From Bacillota bacterium (lineage in GTDB: Bacteria; Bacillota; Clostridia; Peptostreptococcales; Anaerovoracaceae): DNA of 8,577 bases. This document shows positions 1-6,865 of this stretch, piece by piece. The notes beneath the pieces were generated by a model that was not told the origin of the DNA, made no database searches, and worked only from the letters and a program-made list of their open reading frames with translations. The DNA lies in contig JAEEGU010000037.1 of NCBI GenBank assembly GCA_016280485.1, positions 1-8,577 on the forward strand. The letters run 5' to 3'. Both the position numbers and the translations under genes were made by a program. Every line of letters starts with the position of its first letter. The first letter of the stretch is position 1.

Positions 1-198
1 CGCAAGGACCTCGGACTTGACCCTGAAAAGACAAACGTAAACGGCGGAGCAATCGCTCTCGGTCACCCAATCGGTGCATCCGGCTGCCGTATCTTCGTAA
101 CTCTCATCCACGAAATGATCAGAAGAAACAGCCACTATGGTCTTGCAACCCTCTGCATCGGCGGTGGTATGGGTACTTCCCTCATCGTAGAGAGATAA
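1..198 (+). CDS. Thiolase (acetyl-CoA C-acetyltransferase type), C-terminal part
   Basis: This is the last 65 residues of a thiolase; the gene enters from the left edge, so no start is visible. The stretch NVNGGAIALGHPIGASGCR matches the thiolase signature around the catalytic His of GHPIG. The end GLATLCIGGGMGTSLIVER matches the C-terminal signature holding the second active-site Cys (LCIGGGMG). Thiolases of this type condense two acetyl-CoA to acetoacetyl-CoA, or run in reverse in beta-oxidation, in the cytoplasm; in anaerobic Clostridia they usually feed butyrate formation. The final signature position is Ser where Ala is common, a mild change. The gene ends with TAA and is followed within about 85 bp by its own terminator, so it is the last gene of its transcript. 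The family assignment is secure. Whether it is biosynthetic or degradative cannot be read from this fragment. Confidence 0.96.
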   Translation, partial: RKDLGLDPEKTNVNGGAIALGHPIGASGCRIFVTLIHEMIRRNSHYGLATLCIGGGMGTSLIVER

Positions 199-280
199 TA
201 AAAACAATTACAGCAAGATAAATCCACCTTTAAAGGAAACGCGACTGACCGCTTGCGGCAGGCGACAAGCATATAATTCG

Positions 281-312
281 GACGGTGTACCGCTTGGTAC
301 ACCGTCTTTTTT
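281..312 (+). terminator. Intrinsic terminator after the thiolase gene
   Basis: An 11-bp perfect stem GACGGTGTACC / GGTACACCGTC encloses a GCTT loop and is followed directly by six T. It separates the thiolase transcript from the next operon. The stretch from 199 to 280 holds only a small CCGC/GCGG dyad and no gene. Confidence 0.93.
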
Positions 313-332
313 CGTGATTTTTTGCTTTTTCG

Positions 333-361
333 TGGAAAATTCTGACCATTTGTGCTATAAT
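333..361 (+). promoter_or_regulatory. Extended -10 promoter for the peptidase/glycosyltransferase operon
   Basis: A perfect -10 box TATAAT lies at 356-361 and is preceded by TGC, giving the extended -10 form. At 17 bp spacing the -35 position (333-338) reads TGGAAA, which matches the consensus TTGACA at only four of six positions; the TG element may compensate. Transcription would start near 368, about 38 nt ahead of the ATG at 406. No operator-like dyad is seen. Confidence 0.75.
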
Positions 362-405
362 CTATTATGTATAAGTATCTTTAGAAACCAAAGGAAAACA
401 CCATT

Positions 406-2076
406 ATGAACAAACCGCTGAAAAAAATCCTTGCTGCGAGCCTCTGTTTTACCGTGCTGCTTACATTTACAGCATGCGATTATGAGGGTGCGCTGGCATA
501 TTTTGACGATACATATGCTATCCTGCCTATCAGGAATGCGGACGATAACCCGACCTTTGACGAAATGGTGCGCTCCTACGTCCACTATGATTACGACGCA
601 TTTTCGCGCTATGCTGACAAGACCGAGGCTGCCATCCGGGCAGGCAACGAGCAAAAGGCAGAATATATGTATAAAAATCTGCGTGAAGCATGTGAGCAAA
701 TCTCAACATTGTACCAGATAGCAGAGCTTGAATATCGGTTGGATGTGACAAATGCGGTTTGGGCAAACGAAGACACCTACCTTTACAATCTGATGGATAA
801 GGCATTAGGAAGAGTCTACGAAATAGAGGAGCTGCTGCTTGGTCATACAATAACCGAAGATGACGTTACAGAAACGGTATCGGAATTAACGGAAAGCGAA
901 ATTGTCAATGAATATTACCGCACATTGTTCTCAAATCCATATTCCGAGGATCCGGAGTTTTGGGAATATCTTTCAAATCTGCTGATGAAGGCAATCAGAC
1001 TGCGGAATGCTGAAGCCGTGAACGAGGGCTATGCAAACTATATAGAAAAAGCTTTTGCGGACCCTTATGTCGTTCCATTTGGGAAAAGCGAGGCAATCAG
1101 CGAGATTTTTGCGGAAAGAGCATCGGATTACGCAAGATTAAACGAAGCCAACGATGCGAGTGAAGACTTGCATCAGGGTGAGTTTGACGGACCTGTGCGG
1201 GAACAGTTCCTTTCAGATATCGAAAGCTTTCTGCCGAAGGTAAGCGGTGATATGTCGAATCTTTTTTCGGATATGCAAAAAAGAGGTCTGATTGTAGCCG
1301 GGGACAGAGAAAATTCTGCGCAGGAAGGCGTGAGCTCTGAACTTGAGGCATATAAAGCACCTGTTATATATTTATATACCTATGGAGATGATTACAAAGA
1401 GCTTCGCCGAACCGTAGTACACGAGTTCGGACATGCCTATTCGCAGATGCTGTCGTTAAAAAAAGGAGTCGAGAGAGGTCCTTATTACAGTTCGGACATG
1501 GCAAGCGCAGAGAGCCAGTCAATGGGACTTGAGGGATTGTTTTATGCAAGCATTGCAGACAATTGCGACTGGGTTACTCCATGGGTCGATTATGAGTTTG
1601 CCTTTTTTCCGCTCAAAAACGTCGTTCAGTGCAGCATAGAAAACGAAATGGAACTGGCAATGTATGAAAATGATGATATGACGCCGGACGAGCTTTGCAA
1701 GCTTTATTCCAATCTCAGGGAAAAATACGGGCTTTCTCGTTCTTATGATGTCTCGGATCCCAAGAGATACTACTTCAAGTATGGTTTTCTGTTTATAACT
1801 CAATTTGTTGAATTTCCGCTTTATTTGAGAGATTACATTCCCGCAGGATTTACGGAGTTGCAGCTTATGCTGATGGCTGACAAGGATTTCGAAAAAGCGG
1901 CAAAAACCTATATGATTATAGAAAACTATGGGTCAGACGGAGAATACGGTTATGAGCACATGATGCGCGACGCGGGACTTGTTGATATCACCGACAAAGC
2001 CGCAGTCAGAGCGGCCATGAACGATATATTTGATTATTACAACGAATTACTCGAAAGGACAGGCTATGAAAATTAA
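406..2076 (+). CDS. M3-like zinc metallopeptidase lipoprotein
   Basis: A 556-residue exported protein. Residues 1-24 form a lipoprotein signal: KK near the start, a hydrophobic core, then FTAC with Cys24 as the lipidation site (Phe at -3 is less usual than Leu). A gluzincin motif HEFGH sits at His339-His343, with Glu340 as general base. Glu369 in SAESQSMGLE lies 26 residues on, matching the third zinc ligand of M3 oligoendopeptidases, where a similar E-x-x-S-M-x-x-E segment occurs. Residues 25-320 look largely helical, as in the M3 N-terminal lobe, and a tyrosine-rich segment (about 446-475) occupies the place of the M3 substrate-binding region. The expected activity is cleavage of peptides outside the membrane, anchored by lipid. 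The start is supported by AAGGA at 391-395. The 3' end overlaps the next gene by 11 bp, so the two are translationally linked. A true substrate is unknown, and overall similarity to PepF-type enzymes seems remote. Confidence 0.85.
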   Translation: MNKPLKKILAASLCFTVLLTFTACDYEGALAYFDDTYAILPIRNADDNPTFDEMVRSYVHYDYDAFSRYADKTEAAIRAGNEQKAEYMYKNLREACEQISTLYQIAELEYRLDVTNAVWANEDTYLYNLMDKALGRVYEIEELLLGHTITEDDVTETVSELTESEIVNEYYRTLFSNPYSEDPEFWEYLSNLLMKAIRLRNAEAVNEGYANYIEKAFADPYVVPFGKSEAISEIFAERASDYARLNEANDASEDLHQGEFDGPVREQFLSDIESFLPKVSGDMSNLFSDMQKRGLIVAGDRENSAQEGVSSELEAYKAPVIYLYTYGDDYKELRRTVVHEFGHAYSQMLSLKKGVERGPYYSSDMASAESQSMGLEGLFYASIADNCDWVTPWVDYEFAFFPLKNVVQCSIENEMELAMYENDDMTPDELCKLYSNLREKYGLSRSYDVSDPKRYYFKYGFLFITQFVEFPLYLRDYIPAGFTELQLMLMADKDFEKAAKTYMIIENYGSDGEYGYEHMMRDAGLVDITDKAAVRAAMNDIFDYYNELLERTGYEN

Positions 2077-4972
2077 ACCCGGGCTAAACAAAATAATTGA
2101 CGTTGTGCTGATCTTTGCATTGCTCGCAACGGCGTACGCGATGCGAATACAGCCTATCGGCACCTGCCTGATGGATGAAAATTCCTACCTCTACGCCATA
2201 GGCGCGCGCGAGGTTGTGAAGTCGCAGGACTACACGCAGTTCCTCGTGAAGCAGGAAGTACCGGAAGACGAGCTCGCCGCGATGGGCGAAGACATTGCCG
2301 AGGGCGAAGAAGCCGACACCGACGCCGACGCCGCAGCAGAAGAGGAAGAGCCGGAAGGCGTAGAGCTTGAAGACGGCACAATACTTACCGCACCGCAGGC
2401 AGAGGAAGTGAAGCCTATCGAGCGTGAATCCGACAAGTACCAAAAGAGCGGAATCGCGGTGTTTGCGGCACTTGCCACCCGCTTCCTCGACATACCGCTC
2501 TGGAACATGATTTACTATCTGTGCGCGTTCGTGTCGCCTTTGGCGCTGATCCCGATGTACCTCTTCGTGCGTCGGCGCACAAATCGCTGGGGTGGTGCGA
2601 TGGCGGCGCTCCTTACGGCAACGGTTTCGGCTTATGCGGCGCACAGCATGCCCGGCCACTTCGAGCCGGATGCCTTTGTGTTCGTGTTCTCCGTAATCGG
2701 CATGTGCGCGATGGGCGAATCGGCGTTTTGCGACAAGCTCATAAAGAAGATACTCTATGCTCTTTTGGGCGTGTGCTGCTTTATGGTTCTGGCGCTGTTC
2801 TGTGACAACTATTACATTTACTACGTTCTCGGCATTTTGCCGGTGGCGGGACCGTTCGTTTACAATTTAATCGGAAAGCTGAAGGTTAAAGAGGGCGTGG
2901 TGAAGCATGCAATCGGCGGCGTTATGTCGGTAGTATTTATGGTCGCGGGCGCGTTCCTGCTCAATAAATACATAAATCCGCTGACCTTTGGCGATGTTAT
3001 AACGCAGGTGTTCGGCGGCAGAGGCGAACAGGTTTGGCCGAGCACGGCGAGATTCCTCGGGTCCCTGCAGGGCACGCCGCTTATCGGTGGCGGCTTTATA
3101 GGGCTGTTCAAGCCGAACCTCCCGGGCGGGCTCAATCACCTCGGCGGAATCATCATCCTCATTGCGGGGCTGTTCTCGCTGATTGCGCTGGTTCTGGCGT
3201 TTATCAAAAAGAAGAATCCTGCGATGCGCGCGACTTCGCTCTTTGTTGTGATTTGGCTGATTCTTTCGATTGTGGTCACCATTCTCGGTGCGGGCTCGTC
3301 CCAGGTAATCACACCTCCGCTTATCGTAATCATCGGCCTCGGAATCGGCATGTTTGCGGAGAGAACGCCACGTGAAAAGATAATCAGACCTAAAAAGAAA
3401 AAGAAGAAAAAGGGAGCTTCCGACGAAGAGGGCGAAGGCGAAGAGGGCGAAGGTGAAGGCGGCGAACCAAAGCCGAGCAAGCTGGCTGCCATCGGCGCAG
3501 CGCTTACCGCAAAGATAAAGCCTCTCGCAAAGCTTCAGGAGTTCAGAGAAAAGCGCAAGGAAAAGAAGCGCTTAAAGGAAGAGATGAAGACAAAGCGCCG
3601 CAAGGTAAAGGTGGCGCGTTGGGTCGGAACCCTTGCAATGATAATCTTCCTGATGATTACGCCGGCCTACGGCGTATTTGCGCTGGCTCACGAGAAAAAC
3701 TATGTGCCGGTCGAGTACCGCGAAATGGCGGCTTGGATCGACAAGAATCTCGAGTGGGATGCGGCGATTGTGACCTGGGAAGGCTACTCGCACTACATCG
3801 AATACACAACCGGCAGGAAGACAATACCGGACAAGAATTCACTGACCGACGAGTTCTTCTACATGCTGGGCAGAACCTTCATGACCACCGACTTCGACGA
3901 CGCGGCGGAGCTGTGCTGCGAAATGACGGGCAAGCGTGACGGTACTTATGTACTGGTAACGCCGGATATGGTTCAAAACTCACCGGTTATAGCTTATTAT
4001 GGCTTGTGGGACATCTTCAACAAGGTGGACGATGAAAGCCTGCGCCTGTTCGGAACTTGCGGGCCGACGACCTTGTCGAAGGGTACTCGCTACTATGCGG
4101 CGGTGAACGGCATTCCGGGCTGCAAGATTTCGATGGTTTACGACGGCACCGGCATTCATGCGGAGCTTGAAACCACGGATCCAACCATCGAGCCTGATTA
4201 TGAAATCAGCAGATACATCCTCGTTCAGGACGGACATGTTATGTTCAACAAGGACCGCGAGGACATGAAGGAAGAAAAGCGTGCGGCAAAGGAAGCTGCA
4301 AAGCTTGCAAAGGAGCGTGCAAAGCAGGCGGCACTTGAGAAGCAGCAGGCAGAGCTTGGAGAGGCGGCTAAGAGCAGCTCGTCCCCTAGCACTTCCGGAC
4401 GTTCGAATATAGTTCCGCAGAACGAAGTTGAGCAGACTTTGGCGGATTACATGCCTGCGGGCGCGGAGAGCAAGCGTACCGAGGTGCACGCACCTACGGT
4501 TTCCGAGCTTTCGCCGGAAATGCGCGAAATGTTCAGCGCGCAGGATCTTACGGGAACATCCGGCAAGAAGAATACTACCGGCACAGGCAGCGACGGCTCG
4601 AACTACAATACAGGCTCAAGCAAGAATACAACCACACCGGCAAAGACAGATGCAAATGTAATCGAGGCGACACCGGAGGCAATCGAGAATGCGGAGAATA
4701 CCGCAGAGACCTCGCCTGAAGCAATCGATGAGGATTTCATCCCGGTATATCGCGGAACCTACGAAAAGCAGGGCATCGATTTCGGTGAGAATCCTGAAAC
4801 CGACGGCTTGACGCTGTACGTTCTGAGGACCGGCGACCGCACATCGCTCGTGCTTTGCGACCCGCAGATTGCGAGATCGATACTCGTGCAGCTGATATTA
4901 ACAGGCAGCGACATGCAGAACAGATTCCTTAATGTATATACCGGCGGCCTGTCGTTGTGGAAGGTGAACTAA
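2066..4972 (+). CDS. STT3-family oligosaccharyltransferase-like membrane protein
   Basis: A 968-residue GT-C type protein with about 11 predicted membrane segments and a large extracytoplasmic C-terminal domain. STT3/PglB/AglB enzymes move a glycan from a polyprenyl carrier to Asn of exported proteins. Family landmarks: Asp37 in MDENSYLYAIGAR, in the place of the first-loop catalytic Asp; HSMPGHFEPD (193-202), like the second acidic motif (R-S-x-x-G-x-[FY]-D-x-[DE]); WEGYSHYI at 571-578 followed by GRKTIPDKNS, in the place of WWDYGxxI followed by the DN segment; and the end SILVQLILTGSD...FLNVYTGGLSLWKV, resembling the STT3 C-terminal strand pattern. Insertions are an acidic first-loop stretch (about 66-113), a Lys7 run (443-449) with an EG-rich and basic cytoplasmic stretch (about 432-514), a charged helix (about 728-775) and a Ser/Thr/Asn-rich linker to about 890. 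I chose ATG 2066 over an upstream TTG at 2030 because AAAGGA lies at 2054-2059. Family membership is likely. Catalytic activity is uncertain, because WWDYG is altered. Confidence 0.8.
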   Translation: MKIKPGLNKIIDVVLIFALLATAYAMRIQPIGTCLMDENSYLYAIGAREVVKSQDYTQFLVKQEVPEDELAAMGEDIAEGEEADTDADAAAEEEEPEGVELEDGTILTAPQAEEVKPIERESDKYQKSGIAVFAALATRFLDIPLWNMIYYLCAFVSPLALIPMYLFVRRRTNRWGGAMAALLTATVSAYAAHSMPGHFEPDAFVFVFSVIGMCAMGESAFCDKLIKKILYALLGVCCFMVLALFCDNYYIYYVLGILPVAGPFVYNLIGKLKVKEGVVKHAIGGVMSVVFMVAGAFLLNKYINPLTFGDVITQVFGGRGEQVWPSTARFLGSLQGTPLIGGGFIGLFKPNLPGGLNHLGGIIILIAGLFSLIALVLAFIKKKNPAMRATSLFVVIWLILSIVVTILGAGSSQVITPPLIVIIGLGIGMFAERTPREKIIRPKKKKKKKGASDEEGEGEEGEGEGGEPKPSKLAAIGAALTAKIKPLAKLQEFREKRKEKKRLKEEMKTKRRKVKVARWVGTLAMIIFLMITPAYGVFALAHEKNYVPVEYREMAAWIDKNLEWDAAIVTWEGYSHYIEYTTGRKTIPDKNSLTDEFFYMLGRTFMTTDFDDAAELCCEMTGKRDGTYVLVTPDMVQNSPVIAYYGLWDIFNKVDDESLRLFGTCGPTTLSKGTRYYAAVNGIPGCKISMVYDGTGIHAELETTDPTIEPDYEISRYILVQDGHVMFNKDREDMKEEKRAAKEAAKLAKERAKQAALEKQQAELGEAAKSSSSPSTSGRSNIVPQNEVEQTLADYMPAGAESKRTEVHAPTVSELSPEMREMFSAQDLTGTSGKKNTTGTGSDGSNYNTGSSKNTTTPAKTDANVIEATPEAIENAENTAETSPEAIDEDFIPVYRGTYEKQGIDFGENPETDGLTLYVLRTGDRTSLVLCDPQIARSILVQLILTGSDMQNRFLNVYTGGLSLWKVN

Positions 4973-4975
4973 AAT

Positions 4976-5130
4976 CTTCCCCTCGAGGGGGAGACTGCCT
5001 TTTAGAAAAGCCTTTCCCTTGAGGGAGGAGACGGCCTTTTAGAAAAGCCTTCCCCTCGAGAGAGGAGACTGCTTTTTAGAAAAGCCTTCCCCTTGAGGGG
5101 AAGGTGGCACGATAGTGCCGGATGAGGTGG
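4976..5130. repeat. Tandem palindromic intergenic repeat, four units
   Basis: Units at 4976-5010, 5011-5047, 5048-5084 and 5085-5130 (35-37 bp for the first three) each begin with a CCTTCCCCTCGAGGGG-like palindrome. The first three end with CTTTTAGAAAAG, itself a small dyad. The fourth unit has the best palindrome (CCTTCCCC / GGGGAAGG, 5085-5104) and then GGTGGCAC-GATA-GTGCCGGATGAGG, with a GGCAC/GTGCC hairpin at 5106-5119. Similar 'GGAAGGTGGC...GCCGGATGAGG' elements are, from memory, scattered between genes in many gut Clostridia. The units lack a clean T-run, so they are not convincing terminators. No clear promoter for the next gene was found here. Confidence 0.75.
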
Positions 5131-5156
5131 AAAAATAAAGATATGAAGAGGTAGTT

Positions 5157-6572
5157 ATGTGGAATAAAGAGACTATACATGAATTGGTAACGGAGCAACG
5201 CGAATATTTCCATGGGGGTGAGACCCTGGACGTTTCCTGGCGCATGAAGCAGCTTTTAAAGCTGCGCCGCGCGGTGGAAAGTCATGAAAAGGAGCTCACT
5301 GATGCTCTTACCGCAGACCTTGGCAGAAGCTATGCCGAGGGGTATTTCTGCGATGTGGGAACCGTCATTCTAGAGATAAACGAAATCTTACGCGGCCTTA
5401 AAAAGTGGGCGCGTCCCGAAAAGCATTTCAGCGGGCTTCTGTGCTGGCCGAGCATCAGCACAAAGGTCTACAAAATGCCGTACGGCGTGTCGCTTATCAT
5501 AAGCCCGTTCAATTTCCCGTTTTTGTTGTCGCTGGGCGTGCTGGCGGCTGCAATTTCCGGTGGAAACACAGCGGTTATTAAGACCAGCTCAAAGACGCCA
5601 AACTGTACAAAGGCTTTGCAGAATCTGATTGAGGAAACCTTTCCGTCAAAATACATCGCCGTTGTTGACGGCGGCCACGACATAGCGGATTTCTGCCTGG
5701 AGGAGCGCTTTGACAAAATCTTTTACACGGGCTCGCCTCGCGTGGGCGTGCACATCATGGAGATGGCGGCAAAGAATCTCACTCCGGTGACACTCGAGCT
5801 CGGAGGTGAGAACGGTAACTGGGCAGTAATCAGAAAAGACGCGGATTTAAAGGACGCGGCTCGCAAGATTGCATTCTTTAAGATGTGTAATTCCGGCCAA
5901 ATCTGCATCAATGTAAATCAGGTCGCGGTGGCCGAGGAAGTGGCAGAAAAATTCCTCGCAGAGCTTAAAAATGCTATCGCATCGCAAATAGGCGATAATG
6001 CGCTTGAGAACCCTGAATACCCTAAACTGATTTCTGCCGACGCGTACAGAAAGTGCGCTGAAGAGGCAGAACTGTATCGCGACCGCATCGTATGCGGCGG
6101 CTTCGGCGATCCGGAGACGAATCGCTACGCGCCGACGGTAATTTACCCTGTGCGCTCGGATGAGCCTATAGCAAACCACGAGCTTTTCTGCCCGCTTTTG
6201 CCGGTAGTGCCTTTTAAGGACAGAGAGGTAGATTCTCTCCTTGACGAAATCGCGCGCAGAGAGCATGGCCTTGCATTCTATGTCTTCACAAAGGACATGG
6301 GATGGGCAAACCGTGTGATGTCAACCCAGCAGTTCGGTGGCGGCTGCATAAACGAGGTGTGCCTGCACCTGATGGTAAAGGGCGCGCCGTTTAACGGCAC
6401 CGGCCATTCGGGTATGGGGTCGTATCATGGGGAATGGGGCTTCCGCGAGTTCACTCACCCGCAGACAGTCCTCCGCGGATCGACACATTTCAATCTGCCG
6501 CTCCGCGAGCATCCTTACAGCGGCCCGGAAAACGCCTTCAAAATGCGCCTCCTCCGCATGTTCATGAAATAA
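5157..6572 (+). CDS. Aldehyde dehydrogenase, class 3-like (NAD(P)-dependent)
   Basis: A 471-residue cytoplasmic aldehyde dehydrogenase, normal in length for the ALDH3 branch, which lacks the longer N-terminus of other ALDHs. It oxidises aldehydes to acids with NAD(P). Key residues are visible: Asn119 in SPFNFPF, the nucleotide-binding FYTGSPRVG, Glu214 in VTLELGG, the nucleophile Cys250 in NSGQICIN, and Glu342 in HELFCP, the place of the usual E-[IL]-F-G-P. The C-terminal PFNGTGHSGMGSYHGEWGFREFTH closely follows the ALDH3 hallmark PFGG-x-x-x-SGMG-x-YHG-x-x-x-F-x-x-[FL]-[ST]-H. Two usual residues are changed: LELGGK is LELGGEN, and the Gly of EIFGP is Cys. The start ATG has AAGAGG 5 nt upstream. 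It follows the repeat block, ends at a double terminator, and is probably transcribed alone or by read-through from the preceding operon. The substrate (fatty or aromatic aldehyde) cannot be told from sequence. Confidence 0.95.
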   Translation: MWNKETIHELVTEQREYFHGGETLDVSWRMKQLLKLRRAVESHEKELTDALTADLGRSYAEGYFCDVGTVILEINEILRGLKKWARPEKHFSGLLCWPSISTKVYKMPYGVSLIISPFNFPFLLSLGVLAAAISGGNTAVIKTSSKTPNCTKALQNLIEETFPSKYIAVVDGGHDIADFCLEERFDKIFYTGSPRVGVHIMEMAAKNLTPVTLELGGENGNWAVIRKDADLKDAARKIAFFKMCNSGQICINVNQVAVAEEVAEKFLAELKNAIASQIGDNALENPEYPKLISADAYRKCAEEAELYRDRIVCGGFGDPETNRYAPTVIYPVRSDEPIANHELFCPLLPVVPFKDREVDSLLDEIARREHGLAFYVFTKDMGWANRVMSTQQFGGGCINEVCLHLMVKGAPFNGTGHSGMGSYHGEWGFREFTHPQTVLRGSTHFNLPLREHPYSGPENAFKMRLLRMFMK

Positions 6573-6601
6573 AAACAAAGCTTAGCGAAGCTTAATAAAA
6601 T

Positions 6602-6650
6602 GGCGCCTACTCGGTAAACCTTAATTATTTACCGAGCCGGCGCCTTTTTT
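6602..6650 (+). terminator. Intrinsic terminator of the aldehyde dehydrogenase gene (copy A)
   Basis: A long stem: GGCGCC (6602-6607) pairs with GGCGCC (6639-6644), and CTCGGTAAA (6610-6618) pairs with TTTACCGAG (6628-6636). A 2 x 2 internal loop joins them, and six T follow at 6645-6650. It lies about 30 bp after the aldehyde dehydrogenase stop codon. Confidence 0.93.
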
Positions 6651-6704
6651 ACAATCACCATGCGCAGCGGGCAACAGCAAAACTTAGCGAAGCCTAGTAA
6701 ACCA

Positions 6705-6752
6705 GCGCCGCCCCCGGTAAATCCCCAATGTTTACCGAGGGGCGCCTTTTTT
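6705..6752 (+). terminator. Second, duplicated intrinsic terminator (copy B)
   Basis: CGGTAAA (6715-6721) pairs with TTTACCG (6731-6737), and GCGCC (6705-6709) pairs with GGCGC (6741-6745), with a small internal loop. Six T follow at 6747-6752. It is the second copy of the preceding terminator and shields the region downstream from read-through. Confidence 0.88.
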
Positions 6753-6798
6753 ACAATCACCACGCGCAGCGGGTAACAGCAAAGAATATAAAAAAAGA

Positions 6799-6847
6799 AA
6801 ACTAAAAATCAAGCAAACCTTAAATATTTGCTTGATATTTTTAGTTT
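6799..6847. repeat. A+T-rich inverted repeat containing the -35 box
   Basis: The left arm 6799-6817 (AAACTAAAAATCAAGCAAA) is complementary to the right arm 6827-6847 except for a 2-nt bulge in the right arm. The centre is CCTTAAATA. The right arm contains the -35 box of the promoter at 6832-6859, so the dyad could be an operator for a repressor, possibly the downstream protein. As RNA it would be a weak A+T-rich hairpin. The operator role is inference. Confidence 0.7.
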
Positions 6848-6859
6848 ATATGGTATAAT
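6832..6859 (+). promoter_or_regulatory. Near-consensus promoter of the hairpin array and nuclease-like gene
   Basis: TTGATA at 6832-6837 (five of six to TTGACA), a 16-bp spacer, and a perfect TATAAT at 6854-6859 preceded by TGG (extended -10). The expected start of transcription is about 6866-6867. That is also the first base of an arm (TAGAGCGG, 6867-6874) which pairs with CCGCTCTA at 6979-6986. It is the best promoter sequence in the window. Confidence 0.85.
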
Positions 6860-6865
6860 ATGTAA

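Larger units (their letters stand above)
6573..6782. repeat. Two tandem copies of a 102-bp terminator-bearing unit
   Basis: Two direct copies at a 102-bp offset run from about 6573 to 6674 and from about 6675 to 6776. Shared blocks in order are CTTAGCGAAGC, GCGCC, CGGTAAA, TTTACCGAG, GGCGCCTTTTTTACAATCAC, CGCAGCGGG and AACAGCAAA. In the first copy AAGCTT-AGCG-AAGCTT (6578-6593) makes a further small hairpin. The terminator loops differ (CCTTAATTA against TCCCCAATG) while the stems are kept. This implies duplication of a terminator cassette rather than of a gene. Confidence 0.85.

Noticed and set aside
2030..2065. Upstream TTG start for the STT3-like gene
   Set aside because: No ribosome binding site precedes the TTG at 2030, while AAAGGA lies 6 nt before ATG 2066, and the protein from Met-Lys-Ile begins directly with the expected first membrane segment.
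2084..2659. Long minus-strand frame of 191 codons inside the glycosyltransferase gene
   Set aside because: It is an antisense shadow of a G+C-rich coding region with no ribosome site or recognisable motif.
4976..5104. Intrinsic terminator after the STT3-like gene
   Set aside because: The palindromes are not followed by a T-run, and the T-tracts present belong to the CTTTTAGAAAAG dyad, so termination is not supported.
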